This document shows positions 6,793 through 12,698 of a DNA stretch of 31,815 nt, piece after piece. Made by a program: the position numbers and the translations under genes. Numbering within the stretch: the stretch's first letter is position 1; each line of letters opens with the position of its first letter. The notes beneath the pieces were generated by a model. The model saw only the letters and a program-made list of their open reading frames with translations. It was not told the origin of the DNA and searched no databases. Source of the DNA: a virus; IMG/VR virus record IMGVR_UViG_3300031857_000853, positions 1-31,815 of that record, one strand, 5' to 3'.

Positions 6793-8007
6793 TTATCCTT
6801 TCCAGCTAACCCATTCGGATTTATCTGAATTTTCAAATGATACGTCTACGTTTACAGGCATTGAGAAAGTTATGCCATGATGTGGATGCGTTATCCATAA
6901 AGCTTGACGTGGTGGCTCAAATCCAAAGTTATTACTATAAGCATATTCACAGTATCCTTTGAGCGATCCGTTCACAATCAAACGCTCTAATTGAATCAGT
7001 TGGTGGAAGTGACCTATAATCATAGTGTCGTATTCCATGTCTATTTGTGCGTTCCTAGAGCGCTTTTTATGGTCACCTCGTATGATAGGGCCTAGCGCAC
7101 CAATAACGCCATCACCGCCTCTAAATTGATCGCCGTGGGTTAATAAGTATTTATGATTGTAAACGGCATAGATAGCGTCAGGGCCGTCAGGTATTAGGAA
7201 AGATACTCGTTTATCCGACTCAAAGTGTTTGGCTAGGAATTGATAGGTAAGCCAATCAAACGATGTAAAGTTACGGCCTTTGTTTCTAATCTTGTGGGTA
7301 TTACGGCCATGGTTACCGCCTACGCATGGGACAAAGACGCGGCCAAATTGATTAGCTAGGGTTTCTATACACCAAATTAACACGCCAAATAGGTCAATAA
7401 CCACAGGCATAATCTCTGCGTCGTTAGTAGCCATTAATTCCTCGTGTATGTCACCTGACACCATATCACCGCCTAGGGCAAATACTATGCCAGGATATTT
7501 AGGATTAACCATGTGGTTGTTTAATAGATCAATAGCCACTTCAATCATGCGTTTAGCACGTTTGTGGGCTATTTTCATATTATATGAATTAACGTTGTTG
7601 ATTTGATTAGGGTCTACATTCTCTCCCCAATGCCAATCTGAAGCAAATAAGGTCGGCACGCCTGGAGCGGACTTGCTAGATGTAGGTTTTAATAGCCAGC
7701 TAGGAATAGACGGCTTTTTATCAACCATTTTTAGAATTTTAGATTTAACATAATTCTCACTTAATACATCACGATTGAATGATGCTATTTGAGCCTCTAG
7801 AGTTCTTATTTTATCTTTTAGTGCTATTTCAGGTGGGATTTGTATTTCAGGTGGTAGTGCTTTAAATAGGTTTGCTAACTTGGCTGCTTTTAATCTACCC
7901 TGTAAACAAGCTCGTTTAATACCTAATAACTCTGCTGCCTTTGTTTCACTGCCTGTCTTGTTAAAAGCTTCAACTGCCTCCATCATTTGTTGTTTGCTTA
8001 ATGACAT
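6793..8007 (-). CDS. Calcineurin-like metallophosphoesterase with N-terminal HTH, 404 aa
   Basis: Residues about 1-45 resemble a helix-turn-helix of the DNA-invertase/FIS type (AVEAFNKTGSETKAAELLGI, KRACLQGRLK). Residues 120-340 carry the full metallophosphoesterase ligand set: SDWHWGE (Asp124, His126), GGDMVSGDIH (Asp181), GGNHGR (Asn232, His233), LTHGDQ (His291) and GHFHQ (His333, His335). These enzymes hydrolyse phosphodiester bonds using two metals. The fused DNA-binding motif suggests a nucleic-acid substrate (inference). It is the largest gene of the leftward operon. The substrate cannot be told from sequence. Confidence 0.8.
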   Translation of the reverse strand: MSLSKQQMMEAVEAFNKTGSETKAAELLGIKRACLQGRLKAAKLANLFKALPPEIQIPPEIALKDKIRTLEAQIASFNRDVLSENYVKSKILKMVDKKPSIPSWLLKPTSSKSAPGVPTLFASDWHWGENVDPNQINNVNSYNMKIAHKRAKRMIEVAIDLLNNHMVNPKYPGIVFALGGDMVSGDIHEELMATNDAEIMPVVIDLFGVLIWCIETLANQFGRVFVPCVGGNHGRNTHKIRNKGRNFTSFDWLTYQFLAKHFESDKRVSFLIPDGPDAIYAVYNHKYLLTHGDQFRGGDGVIGALGPIIRGDHKKRSRNAQIDMEYDTMIIGHFHQLIQLERLIVNGSLKGYCEYAYSNNFGFEPPRQALWITHPHHGITFSMPVNVDVSFENSDKSEWVSWKG

Positions 8008-8117
8008 ATATGCGATCCAAATAAAAGTTCTAAAGTAAAAAAGAGGCCTAATAATAGACCTCCTGCTCCAAATACAAGTAATACTTTAATTATAAAATTT
8101 ATAAAACTATCTATCAT
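7998..8117 (-). CDS. Tiny membrane protein, 39 aa
   Basis: An open frame fills the 99-base gap between two genes and overlaps both ends by 10-11 bases. The product is one long hydrophobic segment with glycine spacing (FINFIIKVLLVFGAGGLLLG, then LFFTLELLF). It has no clear SD. Against it, the same DNA contains a good terminator-like hairpin with a T6 tract (8037-8062), which could itself explain the gap. Other tiny membrane ORFs in this operon make a real gene plausible. Confidence 0.45.
   Translation of the reverse strand: MIDSFINFIIKVLLVFGAGGLLLGLFFTLELLFGSHICH
8037..8062 (-). terminator. Intrinsic terminator-like hairpin inside the leftward operon
   Basis: On the minus strand GAGGTC pairs with GGCCTC (one G-U pair) around an 8-base AT loop and is followed directly by six T. 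It would end or attenuate leftward transcription before the phosphoesterase, SprT-like, DUF6378-like and pqqA genes. It overlaps the 39-codon membrane ORF. Confidence 0.5.
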
Positions 8118-8373
8118 GGTTTTTATGTTTTACTTCAATAAACTTTACATCTTTTAATAAGTTAGTTTCACCGTCAAATATAAGTTGCAAATTACATCCT
8201 CTTTGACGGTCTTTAGTGTTTGATGAGATAAAGCTAGCGTGGCCTTTTTTACCTCTGTAAACGTAATATTCTAAAATTACATCAGGTTTTGGTATTTGCA
8301 TCTTTTTAGGATTTAAAACGGATTGTATATCTAAACCATTAATTTGTTTAGCATAAAGTTCAATATTGAGCAT
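8107..8373 (-). CDS. Hypothetical protein, 88 aa
   Basis: Not recognised. It is a small soluble alpha/beta-looking protein with a basic middle (VYRGKKGHASFISSNTKDRQ) and a C-terminal strand-rich part ending VKHKNHDR. GAGGA about 8 bases before ATG 8373 supports the start. It overlaps the SleB-type hydrolase gene by 14 bases and the tiny membrane ORF downstream by 11. There are no cysteines arranged as a zinc site and no membrane span. Confidence 0.6.
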   Translation of the reverse strand: MLNIELYAKQINGLDIQSVLNPKKMQIPKPDVILEYYVYRGKKGHASFISSNTKDRQRGCNLQLIFDGETNLLKDVKFIEVKHKNHDR

Positions 8374-8749
8374 ATTTTAGTTCCTCTTGTTTATAAAAAA
8401 CCATGCGAGACCATTGAACAGTCTTTTTAAGCTTAAACCAGCTTACAGGTTTTTTGATTGAGTTATCGTGGAAATGTGTTGCGCCGTAAGAATAGTCAGG
8501 CTCTAGTTTGTGCATGATGCGCCATGCTAAATTAAGAAAATGTGGATTGATTTCTTTACGTTCAGGTGGTTTAACTTTTCCATACCAAGTAAATTGATTT
8601 GGCCTTTTCATTTCATAACACACTTGTTTTGGATCAAAGTCAGCGCGTCGCATTAAAACGTAACCCACTGATATTTGTGCTTCTTTTGACTCAACGCTAG
8701 ACTCCATGAATATGGTTTGCGCGAGGCATAGTAACGCCTGGTCGATCAT
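8360..8749 (-). CDS. SleB-type cell wall hydrolase, 129 aa
   Basis: The protein matches the Hydrolase_2/SleB fold, which cuts the glycan backbone of peptidoglycan. ALLCLAQTIFMESSVESKEA contains the catalytic-type Glu16. The rest also fits: VGYVLMRR, the substrate-cleft motif FTWY, and a C-terminal ATHFHDNSI...PVSWFKLKK. The start at ATG 8749 is chosen because GGGAGG lies 6 bases upstream. An in-frame ATG at 8797 would overlap the YqaJ gene. There is no signal peptide. It lies in the early leftward operon, far from the holin/M15 lysis cassette, which is unusual for a lysin. Confidence 0.75.
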   Translation of the reverse strand: MIDQALLCLAQTIFMESSVESKEAQISVGYVLMRRADFDPKQVCYEMKRPNQFTWYGKVKPPERKEINPHFLNLAWRIMHKLEPDYSYGATHFHDNSIKKPVSWFKLKKTVQWSRMVFYKQEELKYAQY

Positions 8750-8793
8750 ATAAGACCTCCCTGTGTAGTTGCCAAGTTGTATTATACCATTTT

Positions 8794-9429
8794 TCAATTT
8801 TTGTCATTTTCAAGACGTAGAATTAGGTCATCAACTTCAGTTAAGAACTGTTTTACTTCCAACTCCATTTCTTTGATCATTGATAAGTCTTTTTCTACTC
8901 TGCTAATAAACAAACGATTTTTAAATGGTAGCCTTGGGTCGTATGAAACAAAGTCTGCCCATTCACGACCTGTAACCCATAATTGACATTGGATTTGTTT
9001 GTAGTAATCGCCAGGCACTTTGTTTTCAAAAATATAATCTAAATGCGTGGTAGTATTAGGGCATTTGATTTCTACTAAATGTTTGTCACCAAGTAGACGA
9101 TCAGGGGATACGCCAAGCCATTTGATTTCAGGATGCTTCCAAAAGCCTGTCTTTTCTAAAAACGTGCCTGTAGCTGCCTCGTATGCCATGGCTGCCATGG
9201 GTTCGTTTTCTACTCCCCATGCCATCGCGTCATTAGAATAAGATTCTAGCGGTTGCATAGTTAACCTTTCAGCTACAAGGCGAGTTTTATATTTTTTACG
9301 ACCTATGGCCTCGCCTGTTTTACCTTTAGACATTACCTCTGCAATATTGCTAGCACTGACATATCCTAATTTTGCAGTAGCCCACTCAACCGAACCTTGC
9401 TCTAGATGTGTGCAATCGTTGGCGATCAT
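8794..9429 (-). CDS. YqaJ-type viral recombinase exonuclease
   Basis: This is a lambda-Exo-like 5'-3' exonuclease that makes single-stranded ends for an annealing protein. The 211-aa sequence has the PD-(D/E)XK core: WGVENEPMA (Glu74/Glu76), SPDRLLG (Asp110), VEIKCP (Glu120, Lys122) and YKQIQCQLWVTG with Gln147. The N-terminal part (QGSVEWATAKLGYVSASNIA) is the usual YqaJ start. Its ATG overlaps the stop of the upstream HTH gene by four bases. Three genes away lies the annealing protein, so the pair forms a two-component recombination system. Confidence 0.9.
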   Translation of the reverse strand: MIANDCTHLEQGSVEWATAKLGYVSASNIAEVMSKGKTGEAIGRKKYKTRLVAERLTMQPLESYSNDAMAWGVENEPMAAMAYEAATGTFLEKTGFWKHPEIKWLGVSPDRLLGDKHLVEIKCPNTTTHLDYIFENKVPGDYYKQIQCQLWVTGREWADFVSYDPRLPFKNRLFISRVEKDLSMIKEMELEVKQFLTEVDDLILRLENDKN

Positions 9430-9641
9430 TTTTGAGGCTCCAGCTTGTATTCAGCTACATGACAAACTTCTTTATATTTATTTTTTACTTTTTTAGTATT
9501 GGTTGTAATTTCATAGCCTTTTTTTCTTAAATTGAAAATAGTATCTGCTAACCGATAAATGCCTAATTGAGTCCATGCTTTTAGTGGATCAATCTTGCCA
9601 TGCTTTTCTAAATACTTTGTCAAACGTTCTTGTTGATTCAT
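9426..9641 (-). CDS. Small helix-turn-helix protein (HTH_39 type), 71 aa
   Basis: The sequence follows a pattern very common in phages: N..ERL..YLEK.GKIDPLKAWTQLGIYRLADTIFNLRKKGYEI, a winged-helix-like HTH from about residue 5 to 45, then a basic strand region ending in VAEYKL. It probably binds DNA, perhaps as a local regulator or recombination accessory (inference). GGAGGA lies 5 bases before ATG 9641. It sits between an exported peptide gene and the YqaJ exonuclease. Confidence 0.75.
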   Translation of the reverse strand: MNQQERLTKYLEKHGKIDPLKAWTQLGIYRLADTIFNLRKKGYEITTNTKKVKNKYKEVCHVAEYKLEPQK

Positions 9642-9649
9642 ATATCCTC

Positions 9650-9790
9650 CTAGAAACAGTTAGTAACGTTACCGCAGGTGGTGCAATTAATTATGCGGCC
9701 ATCTACGATATAGGTTTGTGTGTAACAAGCGTAAGCTTTGATTGCAAACAAAACGCCAATTAATCCTACGACTAAAATTAACTTTTTCAT
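9650..9790 (-). CDS. Exported cysteine-rich small protein, 46 aa
   Basis: A short frame with a very strong ribosome site (GGAGGAG, 5 bases before ATG 9790). The product has a classic signal peptide (MKKLILVVGLIGVLFAIKAY, cleavage expected after A-Y-A at about 21). A short mature part of about 25 residues has four cysteines, at 22, 36, 39 and 45 (CYTQTY, INCTTCGNVTNC). It is not a lipobox because residue -3 is Ala-Tyr-Ala rather than Leu. It would act in the periplasm or outer membrane, with disulphides likely. An exclusion or envelope-modifying role is possible but unproven. Confidence 0.7.
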   Translation of the reverse strand: MKKLILVVGLIGVLFAIKAYACYTQTYIVDGRIINCTTCGNVTNCF

Positions 9791-10327
9791 TTACTCCTCC
9801 AATTTAGATTTTTTAGTTGATAATGCTGAACGTATAGTCGTTATAACATCAGGTTGACTACCAAACCTTCTTTGAGCCTCTTTAAATATATCTTTTAAAG
9901 ACTCAATAGATTCTGCTTCATTGATAGCTTCTAAAACTTGGTTTATGTCCTCATCTGAAGCTGGTTGCTCTTGAGGCACATCCTCGCCTGCGTATATATA
10001 TAAACCAATTCCATGTAATGCAATAGCCTTGGCCAAACAACGTTGCATGGCTGTATTAACTGCCATGGCGTCAGGGTTTATAACGGCTTTATTCTTGTAA
10101 TCTAATACAGGTAGTTGAGCTGTCATAGATTTACCAAAAGCCGTCACCGAGCAAAATACCATTAGGGTATCGCCAAATTGTTTAGGCTCTTTATATTCCC
10201 AGGTGGCTGTTGGATCGCGTTGTAATAAAGTATCCACCGCCCACGCCCATGAAAGATAGGTTAGGTTTCCTTTCTTCTCTGTGTGGTCATTTACGTTGAT
10301 ACTGCGTAAATCGTTAAATGTGGTCAT
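9791..10327 (-). CDS. Single-strand annealing protein, DUF1071/Sak type
   Basis: Phage annealing proteins pair complementary single strands made by an exonuclease. The 178-aa protein has the DUF1071 signature: F.DLRSINVNDHTEKKGNLTYLSWAWAVD at about 4-32, SVTAFGKSMTAQLPVLD, and AMAVNTAMQRCLAKAIALHGIGLYIYAGED at about 87-116. The C-terminal third is acidic and variable. With the YqaJ exonuclease at 8794-9429 it forms a complete exonuclease/annealing pair. The start (AAGGG, 6 bases upstream) overlaps the stop of a 29-codon ORF by four bases. Confidence 0.85.
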   Translation of the reverse strand: MTTFNDLRSINVNDHTEKKGNLTYLSWAWAVDTLLQRDPTATWEYKEPKQFGDTLMVFCSVTAFGKSMTAQLPVLDYKNKAVINPDAMAVNTAMQRCLAKAIALHGIGLYIYAGEDVPQEQPASDEDINQVLEAINEAESIESLKDIFKEAQRRFGSQPDVITTIRSALSTKKSKLEE

Positions 10328-10413
10328 TTGATTCCCTTTGCTAGTTGAATAGATTTTTTAAAAGTAAAGCCTTTGCAATATAAAAACACAACGTTTCGGA
10401 TGTATTTGAACAT
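10324..10413 (-). CDS. Tiny basic protein, 29 aa
   Basis: ATG 10413 overlaps the stop of the preceding gene (TAATG), and its own TGA overlaps the start of the annealing-protein gene (ATGA). The product is basic and partly hydrophobic (FKYIRNVVFLYCKGFTFKKS). Being coupled at both ends argues that it is translated, even if its purpose is mainly to couple translation. GGAG lies 11 bases upstream. No family recognised. Confidence 0.55.
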   Translation of the reverse strand: MFKYIRNVVFLYCKGFTFKKSIQLAKGIK

Positions 10414-10697
10414 TAGAAAAAGTCTCCATGTTGGTGGCCTGCGTCATACATGGCATCGTATGGGCCTTGATATACGTTAGCCTCATTTAACTTTTTTTCT
10501 GTAATACCCATCGCTTCCTCAAAAAAGGCATTACTTATAGATTTAGCAAAAAGGTTAAGGCTTAACATATCGCCTTTTTGATTGGCCCAATATAAAGCAC
10601 GAATTGTGCCAGCTAGCTGTTCCATATCCATGTGGGCTAAAACTTCCACTGGGTCTGTGTCAATTAAGTCTTCCGCGTATTCTTGTTGAATAGTCAT
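10413..10697 (-). CDS. Hypothetical acidic protein, 94 aa
   Basis: Not recognised. A soluble helical protein starting TIQQEYAEDLIDTDPVEVLA with a central LAGTIRALYWANQKGDMLSL and a C-terminal GPYDAMYDAGHQHGDFF. I use ATG 10697 because GGAGG lies 5 bases upstream and the stop of the preceding tiny gene is one base away. The longer in-frame start at 10757 would read through that gene. Its place second in the early operon suggests a host take-over or regulatory role, which the sequence does not show. Confidence 0.6.
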   Translation of the reverse strand: MTIQQEYAEDLIDTDPVEVLAHMDMEQLAGTIRALYWANQKGDMLSLNLFAKSISNAFFEEAMGITEKKLNEANVYQGPYDAMYDAGHQHGDFF

Positions 10698-10698
10698 A

Positions 10699-10803
10699 TT
10701 AGCCTCCAAAGTGTTTAGAAAGTATTGGGTATAAGAAGTAAAGCCAAAGCGCTCCATATAGATATACTGCTAGAACTGTTACGATCATGCCTTTTGTTTT
10801 CAT
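10699..10803 (-). CDS. Tiny membrane protein, first gene of leftward operon, 34 aa
   Basis: ATG 10803 is preceded by GGAGGAAATT, a strong ribosome site. The product has a short basic start (MKTKG) and one hydrophobic span (MIVTVLAVYLYGALWLYFLY), ending LSKHFGG: a one-pass inner-membrane protein. It would be the first product made from the leftward early promoter. Phage proteins of this sort often alter the host membrane or exclude other phages, but function is unknown. Confidence 0.65.
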   Translation of the reverse strand: MKTKGMIVTVLAVYLYGALWLYFLYPILSKHFGG

Positions 10804-10832
10804 AATTTCCTCCATAAATTTAAAAACTACAG

Positions 10833-10861
10833 TTGCTATATTAAACAAATAGTTTTATATT
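10833..10861 (+). promoter_or_regulatory. Rightward early promoter
   Basis: -35 TTGCTA (10833-10838), spacer of 17, -10 TATATT (10856-10861): a good sigma-70 match. Transcription would start near 10868 and read the Cro-like gene (ATG 10904) and the replication operon. It overlaps the leftward promoter, so the two cannot easily be occupied at once. Confidence 0.65.
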
Positions 10862-10865
10862 GCAA
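10838..10865 (-). promoter_or_regulatory. Leftward early promoter
   Basis: On the minus strand: -35 TTGCAA (10865-10860), spacer of 16, -10 TAATAT (10843-10838). It would drive the operon that starts at ATG 10803. Its two boxes overlap those of the rightward promoter on the other strand. Confidence 0.55.
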
Positions 10866-10903
10866 GCATTATTTAAACATTTTTATTAAAAAGGATATAA
10901 AAT

Positions 10904-11080
10904 ATGACAGACAAAGAAATTATAGAATTCTACGGAGGTGGCACAAAACTTGCTAGAAAGCTGGGCTTGCTTACTCACCACGATAGGATTAAGGTGAATA
11001 ATTGGAAGGTTAGAGGTATTCCAGCCAAGATTAAGCTTCAATACCCTGAAATTTTCCTAAAACGTAAATTTAAAGATTAG
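10904..11080 (+). CDS. Cro-like helix-turn-helix regulator, 58 aa
   Basis: A short protein with a Cro/YdaS-type DNA-binding layout. FYGGGTKLARKLGL (9-22) gives helices 1-2, and RIKVNNWKVRGIPAKIKL (28-45) gives the recognition helix, followed by a hydrophobic patch and a basic tail. AAGGA lies 8 bases before ATG. It is the first gene of the rightward early operon and sits next to overlapping divergent promoters, the position of cro in lambdoid phages. It probably represses one or both early promoters. No CI-type partner is visible, so a lysogeny switch is not indicated. Confidence 0.75.
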   Translation: MTDKEIIEFYGGGTKLARKLGLLTHHDRIKVNNWKVRGIPAKIKLQYPEIFLKRKFKD

Positions 11081-11087
11081 AGGAACT

Positions 11088-11780
11088 ATGCACTATTTTC
11101 AACACAACATCGCCGACTACCGTAAGGACACAGGCCATTTGACCCTGCTAGAACATGGTGCTTACAGGCAGCTATTAGATCAATATTACCTAAACGAGCA
11201 ACCTTTGCCTTTAGATGAGAATAGATTAATGCGGTTACTGTCAGCTAGAAATAATGACGAAATAAGGGCAGTTTTAAGCGTTTTGGCCGACTTTTTTGAG
11301 AAAACCGAGCAAGGATATATCCACAAACGTTGCGAGGCTGAAATCGAGGCTTTTAGGGCTAAATCCGAATTGGCCTCTAAATCTGCAAAAATTAGGTGGG
11401 ATAAGCAACAAATGTCGGAATTCTCTGATAGAATGCAGATAGTTAGCGAACGGACTGCGAAACGTGTGCGAACGCATAGCGAACCCAATGCTAACCATAA
11501 ACCATTAACCATTAACCATAAACCATTAACCAATAATATAAAACCCTTGTCCGATTTTGATATGTTTTGGATTGCATACCCTAAAAAAGTTGGTAAAGAA
11601 GCAGCTAGAAAAGCCTGGGCTAAAGCTAACCCTGAATTAGCTACGGTATTAAATGCGTTGGAATGGCAAAAGGTAAGCCCACAATGGTTTAAAAACAACG
11701 GCCAATATATCCCTAACCCTTCCACGTGGCTCAACCAACATCGCTTTTTAGACGAAAAACCGCAGGAGCAGACATTTTGA
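11088..11780 (+). CDS. YdaU-like (DUF1376) replication initiation protein
   Basis: Residues about 1-105 form the DUF1376/YdaU domain: HYFQHNIADYRKDTGHLTLL, EHGAYRQLLDQYYL, then DFFEKTEQGYIHKRCEAEI. It is a winged-helix-type domain found in phage replication proteins at the O-gene position. A linker holds a 7-residue repeat (NHKPLTI, NHKPLTN). The C-terminal part (FDMFWIAYPKKVGKEAARKA ... YIPNPSTWLNQHRF) is also typical of phage replisome proteins. The repeat is mirrored in DNA as 21-bp direct repeats that may form the origin. It probably binds the origin and recruits the helicase loader encoded next. Confidence 0.8.
   Translation: MHYFQHNIADYRKDTGHLTLLEHGAYRQLLDQYYLNEQPLPLDENRLMRLLSARNNDEIRAVLSVLADFFEKTEQGYIHKRCEAEIEAFRAKSELASKSAKIRWDKQQMSEFSDRMQIVSERTAKRVRTHSEPNANHKPLTINHKPLTNNIKPLSDFDMFWIAYPKKVGKEAARKAWAKANPELATVLNALEWQKVSPQWFKNNGQYIPNPSTWLNQHRFLDEKPQEQTF
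11492..11532 (+). repeat. Two 21-bp direct repeats (iteron-like, possible origin)
   Basis: The 20-base unit beginning TAACCATAAACCATT occurs at 11492-11511 and again, without mismatch, at 11513-11532 (period 21). Each unit itself contains the smaller repeat AACCAT three times with 6-8 base spacing. An AT-rich stretch (CAATAATATAAAA) follows immediately. An iteron array next to AT-rich DNA inside the replication-protein gene is how lambda-type origins are built. Confidence 0.5.
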
Positions 11781-12235
11781 TTGATAACGAGAAAAAAGGC
11801 TTTAAGGACATGATGAATACGATTGCCCTTATTTATTCTAAACCTGAACCTACGCAAGACACATTACGCGTATGGTGGGCTAAACTAAATCAATATGAAT
11901 TTATGCAAGTAAGCCAAGCCTTTGATAGTTGGGTAGATAAAAATAAATATATGCCAAACATAGCAGATATTTTAGAAACCATAAAAATGCAACAGCCTAA
12001 AGAATTTATAAAAATGCTGCCTCGTAATCCAACGCCGTATGAAATAGAACATAATAAACAAAAAGCGAATGAATTATTATCTAAAATTGAATTGAAACCA
12101 ACTGACCCTAAAGCATGGGCGCATAAAATAATAGATTTGCATAGCCAGGGAAAATACAAATTAGAAATTGGAGTAAAGTTTGCAAGGGAGGCATTAAAAA
12201 ATAAATTTAATGAAAGGATTTTAAATGATGCTTAA
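11777..12235 (+). CDS. Possible helicase loader / replication protein, 152 aa
   Basis: The region MMNTIALIYSKPEPTQDTLR, VWWAKLNQYEFMQVSQAFDSW and NKYMPNIADIL resembles the N-terminal part of phage helicase-loader proteins (G40P/lambda P-like), as far as I can judge from memory. The C-terminal half is basic and helical. It directly follows the initiation protein, the usual O-P order. I favour a TTG start at 11777: AGGAG lies 8 bases upstream and TTGA overlaps the previous stop by four bases. An ATG at 11726 would need a 55-base overlap without a ribosome site. Family assignment is moderate. Confidence 0.5.
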   Translation: MIDNEKKGFKDMMNTIALIYSKPEPTQDTLRVWWAKLNQYEFMQVSQAFDSWVDKNKYMPNIADILETIKMQQPKEFIKMLPRNPTPYEIEHNKQKANELLSKIELKPTDPKAWAHKIIDLHSQGKYKLEIGVKFAREALKNKFNERILNDA

Positions 12236-12515
12236 AAAGTTTTCAGTTATTATTGAAGTTGAATTAGATCAAAAAAAATACGAGGAAGTGGAATCTTGGG
12301 GAGTAGCGCCTTCAGATTACATAGCTAGTATTATTTCAGACCACGCACGTGATAGAGGTTTAATATTAAAAACTTCTGTGACCGAAATAGAACACAGCCT
12401 ATATAAACGATTATGTGTTGCATCTGATGACTTTATAGGTAAAGATGCTATTGCCGACATTGAAGAAGCGGTATTAAAAAACAAAATGTGCATCGGCGGA
12501 AACTGCGAGGATTAA
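12225..12515 (+). CDS. Hypothetical protein, 96 aa
   Basis: Not recognised. After KKFSVIIEVELDQKKYEEVE comes VAPSDYIASIISDHARDRGL, which looks like an acidic alpha/beta protein. The C-terminal half contains three cysteines, the last two in KMCIGGNCED, which might bind metal. AGGA lies 6 bases before ATG 12225, with a second ATG at 12228. It overlaps the preceding gene by 11 bases and belongs to the replication operon. Confidence 0.55.
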   Translation: MMLKKFSVIIEVELDQKKYEEVESWGVAPSDYIASIISDHARDRGLILKTSVTEIEHSLYKRLCVASDDFIGKDAIADIEEAVLKNKMCIGGNCED

Positions 12516-12516
12516 T

Positions 12517-12690
12517 ATGGAATTCACACACGCTGTAATGGATAACGGCGATATGATTAGAAAATATCGTTGGTCTAATAAAGAAGCAAAATGGTATCAA
12601 GACACGCACAAAGATATTCAAGTTATTAAATTAACTACAGCACCAAAACAAAACGTGTTTGATTTAATTAAAGATGAACCATTATTTTAG
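12517..12690 (+). CDS. Hypothetical small protein, 57 aa
   Basis: A 57-codon frame filling the gap before the next gene. Text such as FTHAVMDNGDMIRKYRWSNK and a Trp/Tyr-rich centre suggest a small folded beta/alpha protein. The C-terminus reads NVFDLIKDEPLF. GAGG lies 8 bases upstream of ATG 12517, overlapping the end of the previous gene. No family recognised. It has normal codon use for its neighbours and starts just after the previous stop. Confidence 0.5.
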   Translation: MEFTHAVMDNGDMIRKYRWSNKEAKWYQDTHKDIQVIKLTTAPKQNVFDLIKDEPLF

Positions 12691-12698
12691 GAGGCAAT

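Larger units (their letters stand above)
10833..10865. promoter_or_regulatory. Dyad operator over the divergent promoters
   Basis: TTGCTATAT (10833-10841) and ATATTGCAA (10857-10865) form an inverted repeat matching at 8 of 9 positions, 15 bases apart. Each arm contains the -35 box of one promoter. A second inverted repeat, AAAACTA (10823-10829) / TAGTTTT (10850-10856), lies across the same region. A likely binding site for the Cro-like protein encoded just downstream (inference). Confidence 0.45.

Noticed and set aside
10804-10903. A CI/Cro lysogeny switch
   Set aside because: Only a Cro-like gene is present; the divergent gene is a 34-codon membrane protein and there is no CI-type repressor, integrase or attachment-site candidate in the window.
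11186-11857. Long minus-strand open frame (223 codons)
   Set aside because: It lies wholly opposite the YdaU-like replication gene and the following gene, both with family patterns and ribosome sites; the antisense product is Ser/Phe/Cys-rich and resembles no protein.
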